Of a stretch of 64,000 nt of DNA, positions 21,821-34,106 are shown in pieces. Both the position numbers and the translations under genes were made by a program. The notes under the pieces were generated by a model, which saw nothing but the letters and a program-made list of their open reading frames with translations, was not told where the DNA came from and made no database searches. The stretch lies in the NCBI GenBank assembly GCA_032622095.1, contig CP136068.1:54520025-54584024 (forward strand). Reading direction: 5' to 3'. The DNA comes from Siphonodentalium dalli (Eukaryota; Mollusca; Scaphopoda; Gadilida; Siphonodentaliidae). Each line of letters begins with the position of its first letter. The stretch's first letter is position 1.

Positions 21821-22299
21821 CCTTATTCCTCATTACATATTCACGCCAAGCAGCCCACACAATTGCTATGTTTCCATGCGATTTAATCTCATTACGTGTG
21901 ACGTAATATCTCAATAATCTCAGAGGCAAGAATACGCCAGCTAAAGGCGGATTATAACAGTGGGGCTATAACGCTTAATGAATACTGGAGGCTATAACAT
22001 ACTGCGTAGCAGAATATCGCTGAATAGACGAGTATGAGGTGAACCTAACTGCAATTGTGACTTTGTATTGACTTTAAAGGTCCACTTAATTTTCGAGTCA
22101 TCGATTTGTTTATAGTATATACGGTTTTAATAACAATTTATGCCATAAAATTTGAATAAAATACTATAATTCATCACCATTTGAAACTCAGAATACTTCT
22201 ATCTCCTAGTTTGAAACACCCGGAAACACCTTAACAAAACCGCGTCAAGTCGTGCGTCGTATAACTAGCAATTAGCAACTAGCATTTCCCCTTCGGCTT
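21821..22299. other. Intergenic, no recognisable feature
   Basis: Nothing supportable seen. Confidence 0.5.
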
Positions 22300-22995
22300 T
22301 CCATAGATTTCGACGTAATTTGATACTTAGGGGTACTTGTGTCCGGTATTAAAAGTGTTTTGGATGGATCAAATCATGACCCTGACCTTCAAAATGGTCA
22401 ATTCGAGGTCAAATCGGGTAAAACGGACGGATTTCGACGAAATTTGATACCTAGGGATACCTTTGTCCGGGGAGTGTTTTGGACGGGTCAAATCGTGACC
22501 CCGACCTGACCTTGACCTTTAACACAGTCAATACAAGGTCAATTTGGGTAAAACGGACGGATTTCGACGAAATTTGATACCTATGGATACTTTTGTCCGG
22601 GGAGTGTTTTGAACTGGTCAAATTGTGACCCCCGGCGTGACCTTGACCTTCGATATGGTCAATCAAAGGTAAAATCGGGTAAAATGGATGGATTTCGACG
22701 AAATTTGATACCTATGGTTACTTTTGTCGGGGGAGTGTTTTGGACGGGTCAAATCATTACTCTGACCTGACCTTGACCTTCAAAATTGTCAATTAAAGGT
22801 CAAGTCTGGTAAAACGGACGGATTTCGACGAAATTTCATACCTAGGGGTACTTTTCCCCGGGGGTGTTTTGGACGGGTCAAATCATGACCCTGACCTGAC
22901 CTTGACTTTCAAAATAGTCAATTCAAGGTCAAATCGCGCCTTTCGCCGGAAATCAGATGGGAAACATCCCGGACGAAGTCGGGCCCACCAGCTAG
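22300..22995 (+). mobile_element. Helitron-like element K (GGTCA-core family), plus orientation
   Basis: The right end is CCCGGACGAAGTCGGGCCCACCAGCTAG followed by T, that is, hairpin, short spacer and CTAG, here in plus orientation. Upstream are about five tandem units of ~125 bp with TTTCGACGAAATTTGATACC, GGGGAGTGTTTTGGACGGG, TGACCTTGACCTTC and AAAACGGACGGA. It is the inverse-orientation relative of element A. The AT-rich 5' end is missing, so it is truncated near 22300. Confidence 0.75.
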
Positions 22996-24003
22996 TGTAA
23001 TAAAGAAGACAGTTTGAAGAATGTAATGTATAACACGAGAAACGGGAAAACTTGATATATGGAAGTATGCAAATTTCCCACATGAAATTTGAAAGCTAGT
23101 TTATATTATAATTATATTATAATTTATATTTATGGCTAATAATATGATCTTGGTGGCGTTACCATTTCTGACTATGGTTTTCTTGTAATTTCCAGTACGC
23201 GATGAAGGGGTTTCAATTTGATCGTATGTGTCCCTGTGAGAAAACTGGTCTCTGTTGACAATAATTTAATGATAGGACGGTCATGCTGAATTTATCCGAG
23301 ACATGCCGATGGTGCGATTGGGGGAGGGGGTTCAGAAAGGAACATAATATTACTTATATATGTATAATAAGTAATTATGTTGAGATGCATTTGTATTTAA
23401 ATTTCAATCCAACATCATTATCGTAGTAAATTGCATGATTTGTAGTATATGCTGAATATATTTCTTACAGAATATATGAATGTTCGCCAAGTATTAGATC
23501 ATGTCATGAATTTATATTCTGGCTACCGTAGAGGTTATATTCAACCAGTTAAAAATATGGGAACGTTTTAATGTTCTGACGGAGAACTTTATAGCATTGA
23601 AGAAAAAAAAAATCAGTGACTATGTATATTTATTTATTACTTGTTCCTTAATAATATATTTCACAATATGGGTGTGACACTCCAGATTGCACGATTTGTC
23701 TGTGACTTTTGTGAGTCGACATCGAAATAAACATTGAATTGATTACCCGTGAGAAATTTAATGATTGTAAAGGATGCTAATCAAACTCGACTCAAGTTCA
23801 CAAAGTGATATATTTCATGCAACATCGAGCTGGGATCTTCGTAAACTACGTACACAGTGGAGTACACTATTTACTGAGGAACGATATTAACTAAGAATAT
23901 ATTAGCTGCATGCACTGTTTTTTTTTAAATGTTTTAAACTTCCCTATATATCTGAACATGAAACATTTCACATTACTTGAACTGGTGTAGAATTTTTCAC
24001 CAC
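22996..24003. other. Intergenic, no recognisable feature
   Basis: AT-rich, no gene or repeat recognised. Confidence 0.5.
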
Positions 24004-24449
24004 CTGGGTAGGCACTCAATCCGATCAGACGCTCCTAAATTACTATTTCTTTGGTTCCGGGGGTAAACAATATTTGACGAGCTCAGAGTGATCAGATATC
24101 GATTGTTGAAGTTTGTTATTTCTCAAGATGTGTACTAATATGTGGCCCAGAAACACGTGATCAAATGGAGGGTCTCGGACAAAATTGCGGATGAAGATGG
24201 ATAACTCTAAAGTCAAGTGGTAATACGGTCAAATTTTGTGATACTTTAGTGATAATACGGCCATATTTTGTTGAACAAAATGTTGATAAACAACAAGTTT
24301 TGGGAAATTTGATACAATAGTTGACAGTGATTAGCATTATATTGTTGCAATATATCGATTCTGACAACTAAAGCGTATTTTGAAGAAATGTTGTTGCTGT
24401 TGTATCTTAATGGTATGGGGACCGCCTGGTCGGATTGAGTACCTTTAAA
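24004..24449. mobile_element. MITE with ACTCAATCCGA terminal inverted repeats, ~445 bp
   Basis: The left end GGGTAGGCACTCAATCCGAT and the right end CGGATTGAGTACCTTTAAA are inverted copies of one another, and the similarity continues a few bases into AGACG / CGCCT. The interior is AT-rich with no coding frame. A partial relative lies at 16552. The superfamily is not determined because the target duplication is not clear. Confidence 0.6.
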
Positions 24450-25218
24450 AAGAACTACGGAATTGAACTAACTGCAGTTCATCGACACACTCAACTGAAA
24501 ATTATTGCCTATACAAAATTGCGAATAGAGTATATTTGAGAAAAATCAATGTGTTCAAAGGATCAATGTAAATGACTAAAATTCATGTTGACATTGTGTA
24601 ACAAATTGGAAAACCGTTCTATCGTCACATCCTTGTCAACAGAGGTTATTATTCTCGCATGGACAAATAGGATCCAACGGAAACATATTATCGCGTACCG
24701 AAAATGATAGAGACGCTGGGGAAACTTGGAAAATATTACGTCACAAACATGGCGGTATTCAAGAATGCACTTATTTCCGAAAACACACGAGCGCTGTCGG
24801 CATCACTCGGAAGATCGGCAGATTAGAAAAATTTAACCCGAACAGCGAAACGATATCAAATTTACGCAAAAATATAACTAACAACACGCGTTTTTTTAGC
24901 GCTATATCGACGAATTAGCTCTGGAATAGTTTGCATATGGATGTTTTGAGACCCCTTTTCTCGAATTACGTACACATAAATTTTAGGGTTAGAATGAGCC
25001 ATGTCCGTTTAAAACTGGTCAAACTGTCATTTGAACTAAAGGAGATAATTTCCCAGTCATATGAGTGACATCAGTAGGGTGGGGGGGGGGGGGTGTCAAA
25101 AAATATGGGAGTAAAAACATTTTTTTTGCAGGTTTGGGGTGGTGGGTACCCAAAAATGCCAGATGCAAAAAAACGGCATACCTTCCTGCAAATCTTTTAC
25201 TACCTATTAAATTTTTGT
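24450..25218. other. Intergenic; G run
   Basis: Includes a run of about 13 G near 25079-25093 and a G-rich stretch at 25133-25150. No gene recognised. Confidence 0.5.
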
Positions 25219-26234
25219 CACCTATATGGTTATACTGATGTTCACCTATATGGTTATACTGATGTTCACCTATATGGTTATACTGATGTTCACCTATATG
25301 GTTATACTGATGTTCACCTATATGGTTATACTGATGTTCACCTATATGGTTATACTGATGTTCACCTATATGGTTATACTGATGTTCACCTATATGGTTA
25401 TACTGATGTTCACCTATATGGTTATACTGATGTAATTCACCTATATGTTTATACTGATGTTCACCTATATGTTTATACTGATGTTCACCTATATGTTTAT
25501 ACTGATGTTCACCTATATGTTTATACTGATGTTCACCTATATGTTTATACTGATGTTCACCTATATGTTTATACTGATGTTCACCTATATGGTTATACTG
25601 ATGTTCACCTATATGGTTATACTGATGTTCACCTATATGTTTATACTGATGTTCACCTATATGGTTATACTGATGTTCACCTATATGGTTATACTGATGT
25701 TCACCTATATGGTTATACTGATGTTCACCTATATGGTTATACTGATGTTCACCTATATATGTTTATACTGATGTTCACCTATATGGTTATACTGATGTTC
25801 ACCTATATGGTTATACTGATGTTCACCTATATGGTTATACTGATGTTCACCTATATGGTTATACTGATGTTCACCTATATGGTTATACTGATGTAATTCA
25901 CCTATATGTTTATACTGATGTTCACCTATATGTTTATACTGATGTTCACCTATATGTTTATACTGATGTTCACCTATATGTTTATACTGATGTTCACCTA
26001 TATGTTTATACTGATGTTCACCTATATGTTTATACTGATGTTCACCTATATGGTTATACTGATGTTCACCTATATGGTTATACTGATGTTCACCTATATG
26101 TTTATACTGATGTTCACCTATATGTTTATACTGATGTTCACCTATATGGTTATACTGATGTTCACCTATATGGTTATACTGATGTTCACCTATATGGTTA
26201 TACTGATGTTCACCTATATGGTTATACTGATGTT
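25219..26234. repeat. 24 bp minisatellite, 42 units
   Basis: The unit is CACCTATATGG(T)TATACTGATGTT, with two main variants: GGTTATAC (G) and GTTTATAC (F). Order by eye: G x9, then a +3 bp spacer variant (TGTAATTCAC), F x6, G x2, F, G x4, a +2 bp F unit, G x5, the same +3 variant, F x6, G x2, F x2, G x4. Because 24 is divisible by 3 several frames stay open (for example HLYGYTDV repeated); this is a by-product and not evidence of a gene. Confidence 0.95.
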
Positions 26235-26951
26235 CCAAATACGTCTACATGTACTATTGCCATATCGTTGCTGTATAGGAGTATACAAACCCTTTCATAC
26301 ATTTCTTGGGCCATAGTATCCACCATGTCACGTGGCGCAACTAAACTATTATTATACCCGGTATTCCAATTCAATACATGTATTCTTTACAGGCCCATTG
26401 GTCGAAACATTTGACGGACAATAAACAGTAATTGATTACAACGGAAGGATTCTCTTCTTGGACTGGGCGTCGGGACACACGATCCAGGGTATAATCAGCG
26501 TTGTATCATTGGAGCCAAGTGATTAGTACAACAGACACTGGTCAACAACTCTGAACAGATCGATCTGTGAAGTACCTTCAAATCTAAACAAATATTGTAT
26601 TGCCATGCCACGGATCTGAATATGGGAATCTAAACATGTATGAGACTCTACACCAATCGTGTGCATAATTGTATTTCATAAACTGAAATAAACTGAATGA
26701 GTTGAACGAATTATCCCCTGGAAATAATATTTCAGACAGCATTGAATTGAAATTATTATTAAGGTTAATTATAATGTACCTCGAAATTCATGTGTTTTCA
26801 ATGGTTATCAAAATATTTTCAGCATAGTTTCCACTCATGCAATTTGTTCTCAGCGACCTTGTCAATTGTTGCAAAATGAGAATCCCATAATAAATACTTG
26901 GCACATGGAGAATGGGAACTAAAAGGGACTCGATGCATTTGAAGTGGGTTC
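26235..26951. other. Intergenic, no recognisable feature
   Basis: No gene or repeat recognised before the LINE. The LINE 5' truncation point probably falls near its end. Confidence 0.5.
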
Positions 26952-27519
26952 ATGCGAAGCAACAATAATGTCTGTAAAATAACTAGCATGAGTGACTACG
27001 ACAAGAAAACCGACAACACTTTAAATGACATACATACCGACACCTCGACCTGGTGGAAGAATCTACAAAAAATAATTGTCCAAAATATTAAAAAATCCAT
27101 ACCCCCACTCTCATGTGACAACTGTTATCTAGTTTCCCCACATGACAAAGCTAATGCACTGAACGATTATTTTTGCAAAATATCGCAAATTGATGACAAT
27201 TCTCATAATATTGACATGACACCTACTCCTAGAAACTCCGATACTGATCCCGAATTAAATGACTTGGACATTAAATCTGTAGATGTTTTTAACGTCCTAA
27301 GAGCCCTAAAAGTATCTAAATCGTGTGGACCCGACACGATTAGTCCCCGTATACTGAAAAACTGTGCTTCGGCTCTTAGTAAACCCCTTGCGCACGTCTT
27401 TAACATATTCACCCAAAAAATGTAATACCCATGCGAATGGAAAAAAGCAAACATTACTCCCGTTTTTAAAACCGGTGATCCTAGCATCATATCGAACTAT
27501 CGTCCTATCTCACTATTAA
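26952..27519 (+). pseudogene. LINE 2 ORF2, first segment (pre-RT and RT start), nonsense codon
   Basis: The frame reads TWWKNLQKIIVQNIKK, then LKVSKSCGPDTISPRILKNC, the region just before the reverse transcriptase. A TAA at 27423-27425 stops it. In the same frame beyond the stop the sequence continues [20 protein letters not shown] and NYRPISLL, the first RT motifs, up to the MITE insertion point at the TTAA of 27516-27519. The nonsense codon is thus a later mutation in a dead copy. Confidence 0.8.
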
Positions 27520-28039
27520 AGATGGATTATCTCTTTAAATAACACATTTTAAATAGTTGCGTGGGTATAAAATAATAGATATGAACTGAAGTCCTATGTC
27601 CGGAAAAGCTTCTATCAATTAATATTGATTTTATTTCGAATATTAAATCGGGCCCATTTATGTTACTATTTTTAGAACCGACCATTCGGATGAGACCGGA
27701 TTGCGATATAGAGCACTGGGCTGTTCCTACGGCTACGCAACGAATGTCAAATGTCACATATTGGTTGTTTGTACTGTTTTGTTCCACAGATATAAGCGAT
27801 AATGAGTATAATTAACGTTTATTTGTGACAAAATTGCACAATATAATTTCTGGTCTCTGTTAACAGTAACCAATATTGTTCGTTAGCTGAACAAACACAC
27901 CTTTTTAGACCAGAAAATATTCGAAATAAAATTAATATTAATCGATAGAAGCATTTCCGGACAGGAGTCTTCGATTCAGATATAATATTTTATACCCCGG
28001 TAATTATATAATACATGTTTACAAAGAGATAATCCACCT
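27520..28039. mobile_element. 520 bp MITE with TTAA target duplication, copy 1
   Basis: TTAA flanks both sides (27516-27519 and 28040-28043). The ends are AGATGGATTATCTCTTT and its inverted partner AAAGAGATAATCCACCT. The inverted similarity extends imperfectly about 125 bp inward (for example TCCGGAAAAGCTTCTATC versus GATAGAAGCATTTCCGGA), so it can fold back. Removing it with one TTAA rejoins the LINE frame exactly. TTAA is the piggyBac-superfamily target, but the termini do not start CCC, so assignment stays open. An 86-codon minus frame (27527-27787) is open in both copies but probably only reflects their recent common origin. Confidence 0.9.
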
Positions 28040-29556
28040 TTAAGTTGTTTATCCAAAAGGTACGAGAAGTGTATTTATAAATACATGTCAGCATATATCA
28101 ATGAACATAACCTAATCTCTGTCTATCAGTCTGGCTTTACAGCAGGTGATTCCGCAGTGTACCAAATTACTGATGTGTATGATTATATTATTAGATCCCT
28201 AGATGATGGTAAGGAGGTGCGCTGTATCTTTTGTGACATTAGTAAAGCATTTGATAAGGTCTGGCATAAGGTTCTCCTATTTAAAATTAGGCAAATGGGA
28301 ATCGGAGGTAACTTAATTAAACTTTTAGAATCATATTTAGAATGTCGACAACAGAGAGTATTTATAGATAATGTTAGTTCAGATTGGAAATGCATATCTG
28401 CGGGCGTGCCCCAGGGGTCTATCATCGGACCGCTATTATTTCTTATTTATATAAATGACATAACCGACAAAATAGTGTGTAACATCCGTCTTTTTGCAGA
28501 TGACACATCCATATACTTATGTGTTGAAACCCAACTCTCGCTGCTGAAATAATTAACAAAGATATCAGTACTATCTTTGAATGGTCAAAACAGTGGCTAG
28601 TAAAGTTTAACCCCCTTAAGACCGAAGCTATAGTAGTATCCAGGAAAGCAACAACCATAGATCACCCGCCCCTCTTCATGTGTGGATATGAAATAACTAA
28701 AGTAAGTAGTCACAAACATCTTGGAGTCACATTCGATAGTTCTGGGTCATGGGAAAGTCACGTCTGTAGCATAATTGATAAGGCATGGAAGAGAGTAAAC
28801 CTTGTAAAAAGACATAAATTTAGATTAAGCAGAAAGTCCCTTGAAACAATATATTTTTCATTTATTCGCCCTATCCTAGAGTATGCATCACCTGTGTGGG
28901 ATAATATCCCCAAGTGTACGAGCGATAGAATTGAGGATATCCAGTATGAAATGGCAAGAATAGTTACTGGGGCAACCAGAAGTGCTAGCGATAGGAAATT
29001 ATTACTTGAAACAGGTTGGAAACCGCTTGCACAACGCAGGCATAAGCAGAACATAATTCAGTTTTACAATATGACAAAACACAGAGCTCCATCCTACTTA
29101 TCTAATATGATTCCACCTGATTCTTCCTCAACAGTTACTGGCTACAATCTTAGACATCCCAGCATCCACCCGCCTGATAGTAATAATAATTACTATATGT
29201 ATACATTTCTACCATCTGCCACACGTGCTTGGAACAGCTTATCTGACTCGGTAAGGTCTTCAGAAACGTTAGCCGATTTTAAACGAAACATTAACACTGG
29301 TCGTTCAAAGATTGCTAAATTTTATTACCATAATTATTCTCGTACAGCTCAAGTTTATCATACTAGAATCATATTGGGGTGCAGAAACCTGAACAAAGAC
29401 CTTGTCACAAATCACCTTAAAGAGTCCCCGATGTGTCCTTGTGGTGGTTTTGAAATTGAATCAGCATATCATTTTCTCTTGAAATGTCCATTATATACTC
29501 AAGCAAGAACTGAAATGTTAGCTGATCTGTCATCAATTGTAATATCACCTAATGTA
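28040..29556 (+). pseudogene. LINE 2 ORF2, RT core to C-terminal knuckle, frameshifted
   Basis: It resumes with SCLSKRYEKCIYKYM and contains FCDISKAFDKVWH (28228-28265, catalytic Asp), AGVPQGSIIGPLLFLIYIND (about 28399-28458) and RLFADDTS (catalytic Asp pair, about 28488-28510). A one-base loss near 28525-28545 breaks the frame: the next segment in the shifted frame is IFEWSKQWLVKFNPLKTE, then FMCGYEITKVSSHKHLGVTF at 28675 onward. The C-terminus has CPCGG...YHFLLKCPLY (29433-29495), the LINE zinc knuckle. The frame runs into the GGATA repeat at 29556. Confidence 0.85.
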
Positions 29557-29700
29557 GGATAGGATAGGATAGGATAGTTTATTTACAATACACACGAATG
29601 ATACAGTGGCAGTAATACATAATAAATTATAACAGTGTATTGTCGGGGGTAGCTTAGCCCTATCGGGCTGTCTTCCTGCTATCCCCTAAAACAAGTATAA
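29556..29700 (-). mobile_element. Antisense LINE/SINE 3' tail fragment inside LINE 2
   Basis: On the minus strand the piece ends AATAAACTATCC followed by about four CTATC repeats, the AATAAA-plus-microsatellite tail of CR1-like elements. It starts after the last good LINE 2 residues at 29552. LINE-like coding sequence seems to resume after it, so it is best read as a short insertion. Its far boundary is approximate. Confidence 0.55.
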
Positions 29701-29792
29701 CTATACGTAATAGCATAGATGCTTGTATTTCAGATCCACGCACTTGTACAGACTATAGTCATATATCAAACTTTTTAGAATCTAGTACTTAG

Positions 29793-31324
29793 GGCATATC
29801 ACAAATGAGTATTGTCGTGGTTGTGAGCCAATCCAGACGATTTATCAGATCGAAGATGTACTATCTTTCCATAGGAATTTTTTGAACTGTTCAAATTATC
29901 TAAAACATATTAACAGTTTCAGTTCCAGTTCCAGTTCCATGGGTATATATTAGCAACAAAATATTTTGTTTTCTGTTGCTACAACGGTTTCAGGCGAGAG
30001 ATACCGCCATCTTTATATAGGTAAACAGAATGAGAATCTATATGGATCGTCGGAAAGTCTCTTTGTTGAGTGAGGTTTTGGGATAATTTAAATTATCAAT
30101 ATTACATATATATATATCTGTTTATGTATATCTGGTGGTGTATGGTAATAGTCCCGTTAGATAAATCATGATAATGTACGGTAACATTTATGATGTGTGG
30201 CAGTATATATGGGCATGTTAGGAACGAGAATGCGACGTGTGTCCACATGCAGCTGAGAAGAAACTTATTTGAATAGTATTATGATTATACAACTACAACG
30301 AGTATGACTATGATTATCCGTGTAGTTTATTGAGCACAATCGGGACATCCTTTGTTTTTACAGCGTACATTTTCGGAGTAATTTTTCAGCATGGCTATCT
30401 GCAAGCGCTTCTTCAATGTGTGCCTGCTTTGGCAAGCAGTATGGTCTTTTTCCATATTGTTCCATGTTGTTGGGAAGGCGTGGTGTACTTCTGTATGGGT
30501 CTCCTGATCTCGCTGATGATTTGAGCATTAAAATTTTCGATGTTGTACAGAAGTTCATTGTCTGTACTGTGCGTTTCTGACTCACGGGTACGGTGGTTTA
30601 AGCCGAAACACGCGTGTTACTAATAACCTATATGTAATGTCTTAAATTATAGTCACTGCGCGTGTTTTAGCCCTACCACCTCGCCCTCTATACTGGAATA
30701 ATTATTTATGGTACATACACATTTCGTCACTTATTAAATACTTATTAAATACATTAACTAAAAAGCTCATTAAAGGAATGTGAATAATTATGATATTCCG
30801 CCGATTTGGAATTCTCTCCAATTGGGTCGTAGCGTGCTAAAATTTATTTGCATTAAGACTTTTCACTGGCTGTGACAATAAATGGTGATCAATTTAAAAC
30901 GATACAATCCTCACGTATTTCTCCGTGAAATATCTTACTAGTATCCTACTGTTAATAGTAAGTTCACCTACCCATTTTCAACCACTGCCTGCACTCCCTT
31001 TCTCTTTCCTATCCCTTCACCTAAACTTTATTATTCGGATCACACAGAACCAAACCCGTCTGCTATACCCCAATGGTATCTATTGGGGTAACATTTATTT
31101 CCTGAGGATAGGACTTAACAAAAGCCCCCAAGCTTGTTGCCCAATCCTCTTTTGAACACTTAAAAAAATGATATGTTTTGTATTTATTGTATGTAATAAT
31201 GTTCTGTATTAGTTCAAATTAAATATTGTTTAAACCAAAATAACTAGCATCAACGATACGCGAACAAGTATTTTGATTTTGTTCTTATTTTAATTATTAA
31301 TAACTCTCCAATAACGAGATTTAG
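29793..31324. other. Intergenic, no recognisable feature
   Basis: Contains a short CAGTTC repeat (about 29918-29938) and AT-rich sequence. No gene recognised. Confidence 0.5.
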
Positions 31325-32225
31325 CATGTAAAAACCGTTATGTAACATGTAAAACCCGTTATGTAACATGTAAAAACCGTTATGTAACATGTAAAAACCG
31401 TTATGTAACATGTAAAAACCGTTATGTAACATGTCAAAACCGTTATGTAACATGTCAAAACCGTTAAGTAACATGTCAAAACCGGTATGTAACATGTCAA
31501 AACCGTTATGTAACATGTCAAAACCGTTAAGTAACATGTCAAAACCGGTATGTAACATGTAAAAACCGTTATGTAACATGTCAAAACCGTTAAGTAACAT
31601 GTCAAAACCGGTATGTAACATGTCAAAACCGTTAAGTAACATGTCAAAACCGTTATGTAACATGTAAAAACCGTTATGTAACATGTAAAAACCGTTATGT
31701 AACATGTAAAAACCGTTATGTAACATGTCAAAACCGTTATGTAACATGTCAAAACCGTTATGTAACATGTCAAAAACCGTTATGTAACATGTAAAAACCG
31801 TTATGTAACATGTAAAAACCGTTATGTAACATGACAAAACCGTTATGTAACATGTCAAAACCGTTATGTAACATGTCAAAACCGTTAAGTAACATGTCAA
31901 AACCGGTATGTAACATGTCAAAACCGTTATGTAACATGTCAAAACCGTTAAGTAACATGTCAAAACCGGTATGTAACATGTAAAAACCGGTATGCAACAT
32001 GTCAAAACCGTTAAGTAACATGTCAAAACCGGTATGTAACATGTCAAAACCGTTAAGTAACATGTCAAAACCGTTATGTAACATGTAAACACCGTTATGT
32101 AACATGTCAAAACCGTTATGTAACATGTCAAAACCGTTATGTAACATGCCAAAACCGTTATGTAACATGTCAAAACCGGTATGTAACATGTCAAAACCGG
32201 TATGTAACATGTCAAAACCGTATGT
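31325..32225. repeat. 21 bp minisatellite, about 43 units
   Basis: The unit is CATGTCAAAACCGTTATGTAA, with variants TAAAAACC, GTTAAG and GGTATG that recur in blocks (for example GTTAAG then GGTATG pairs), indicating multi-unit duplications. One unit near 31771 has an extra A, which shifts all frames. The long minus-strand frames are artefacts of a period divisible by 3. Confidence 0.95.
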
Positions 32226-32586
32226 TGAACATCACGGCTCCAGATGAATTAACGATACCAATTAGTCCAACAAGATACCAGTTTAATCAAAACTTGACTG
32301 AAAAAGGTCAAAGCATTGACAACTATTCTGAAAATCATATTCAGATTAAAATATTTGAACTTATTATGAGATTACCGATGTTTGCTGACAAATCACGGTG
32401 ATAATTAATTTCTATAAACTGAACTGAATTGTTTCTCTTTGGATATATTACACCATGCCCAATATTCTACCTGTGAATTATCGATCGATTAGTCATTAGC
32501 TATGGCCGCACACTTAGATGTGTTTTATTGGGATATGAAGTGGAGGAAATAGTGTAACACACTTTGTAAATGTTTACATAACATAC
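32226..32586. other. Spacer with a short dispersed fragment
   Basis: Contains TATTCTGAAAATCATATTCAG (about 32318-32338) followed by AAAATATTTGAACT, which recurs at about 58970-59005. It is probably an old interspersed repeat. No gene. Confidence 0.5.
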
Positions 32587-33602
32587 TTACATACTTATAC
32601 GGATGTGAAGTATGGGGATGTGGTACATCACGAAGTAACCAGTATAGTTTGAGTTGCGAAAAGTTACACACTACTTATTGTAAGCATATATTGGGAGTAG
32701 GTAAGTACGCTCCAAATCATGCAGTGAGAGCAGAGCTCGGTAGATATCCATGTTCCGTCGAAATATTATGCAGAATGGCTAACTATGGTGCAAAATTATC
32801 AAATGTATCTAAAAACAAACTAATGGCATCAGCCGTCTCTGAACATGTGATGAGGAAAGCCAAATGCAACTCTTTATTCAGGACGATAAACGCATTTGGC
32901 TGTAAAAATATACAGGTTCCATTAAATAACCAAACATATAGTATCATTAGAAATCTCAAGTGTAAGCTCCAGGAAGAACATGTGAAAGAATTCAAGAGAT
33001 CTATATTTGATGACTCAAAACGAGATGGCCATAAAAATAAACTCAGAACATATAGATTGTTTAAAAATGATTATATCTTAGAGACTTACTTAATAAACAC
33101 AACATCTTTAAAAGATAGGATCAGTTTTACAAAACTCCGTGTTAGTGATCACAAACTCCCTATTGAAAAAGGTAGACACCATCAGCCTATAATTAAGGAG
33201 GGGAAGAGACTGTGCCTTAAATGCAGGACAGGTTCGGATATAGAAAATGAGTATCATTTCATTATGGAATGTCCACACTATTGCGATCTCAGAAATGAAC
33301 TGTTCCAAATTGTTGGTAGATATCACAGCTATTTTACAAGTATGTCAAACGATCAGAAATTTAATCTTGTAATGAAAAATGATAACCCTAAAATAAGCAG
33401 CAAAATCAGCAACGTGGTCCGGCGCTTCTTTGATAAGCGCTCTGAATGAATATTATGCTTGCCATCACACAATAAAATACATATAGCTAGACATGCCATG
33501 TTCACATGTAATTGTTTATTAATTGTTTATTGTTTTATTACTATTTGTATCGTTAGCATAATGCCTTTATTGGTGTTTATGCAAATAAATCGTATCGTAT
33601 CG
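32587..33602 (+). mobile_element. LINE 3' fragment (LINE 3) with (ATCGT)n tail
   Basis: 5'-truncated LINE copy. It starts within the post-RT region at LYGCEVWGCG, carries the complete C-terminus and the 3' UTR, and ends AAATAAATCGT followed by four ATCGT repeats (33579-33607). It is in the same family group as the LINE at 0.9-3.4 kb: both have YGCEVW, a CK..L.(V/I)...(A/S)NHA.RAELGR motif and an RSFF.KR / RRFFDKR ending. Confidence 0.8.
32649..33449 (+). pseudogene. LINE 3 ORF2 C-terminal domain
   Basis: 267 codons, no internal stop; the frame is open from about 32587, before the first ATG. Motifs: CKHILGVGKYAPNHAVRAEL near the start, TKLRVSDHKLPIEKGRH, and CLKCRTG...EYHFIMECPHY (33213-33281), a C-x2-C/His/Cys knuckle, ending VRRFFDKRSE. 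It lacks endonuclease and reverse transcriptase, so it cannot mobilise itself. The intact frame suggests a rather young insertion. Confidence 0.8.
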
Positions 33603-33607
33603 TATCG

Positions 33608-34106
33608 TAACAATGTTTTCAACACGCGAAATTTCGTTATTGGAATAAAGTTTACGAATGTGACTTCCTTGTCCGAATAATTTTATATTTCGCTAAAATA
33701 TATGGTGTCGTATGGTGGCCACAAAGACACCCTTTCTCTACACCCAACAAACTATACCCTGATCCAAAATGGCCGCTGTCCAAATAATGGACCCGTGTCA
33801 TTTCTCCTGACGGATTTAGGTCAAACAAATTGTGTTGTTTTTAAAATAAAAAGTTTATTTTGGCGAAAACTCATACCGCTTTCTTTAAAACAGCGCATTT
33901 GGAAAAGACAATAAATGTTAGGATCCAACAGATCAACAAATATGATGCCCAAGTGATTGTTATCATGATTGAAGAGAAATGTATTCCGGAATCGTCACCA
34001 GTTCGATACAATCGGAAATGATGTAGACAACATGTGTGGAAAATCTAAAATTTTCCCACTTCCGGTCGGCATTTTGGCAGTCATCTTTGACCGAGAGGAC
34101 AAATTG
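33608..34106. other. Intergenic, no recognisable feature
   Basis: No gene or repeat recognised. Confidence 0.5.

Larger units (their letters stand above)
26952..29792 (+). mobile_element. Non-LTR retrotransposon (LINE 2), 5' truncated and interrupted
   Basis: One LINE of the CR1/L2/Jockey grade on the plus strand, spanning the region before the reverse transcriptase through to the C-terminal knuckle and beyond. It is interrupted by a 520 bp MITE (27520-28039) and a short antisense insert (about 29556-29700). After that insert the frame appears to resume (SDPRTCTDYSHISNFLESS) up to a stop at 29790-29792. No endonuclease domain is seen, so it is 5' truncated. Confidence 0.8.

Noticed and set aside
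25219-26316. Long overlapping frames (HLYGYTDV, MVILMFTY, EHQYNHIG repeats) as proteins
   Set aside because: They are different frames of a 24 bp tandem repeat without stops. A +2 bp unit shifts them and no start, splice or domain evidence exists.
31250-32215. Minus-strand Cys-rich repeat protein (TCYITVL / MLHNGFD)
   Set aside because: Product of a 21 bp minisatellite. One extra A near 31771 switches the frames, and no flanking coding sequence is recognisable.
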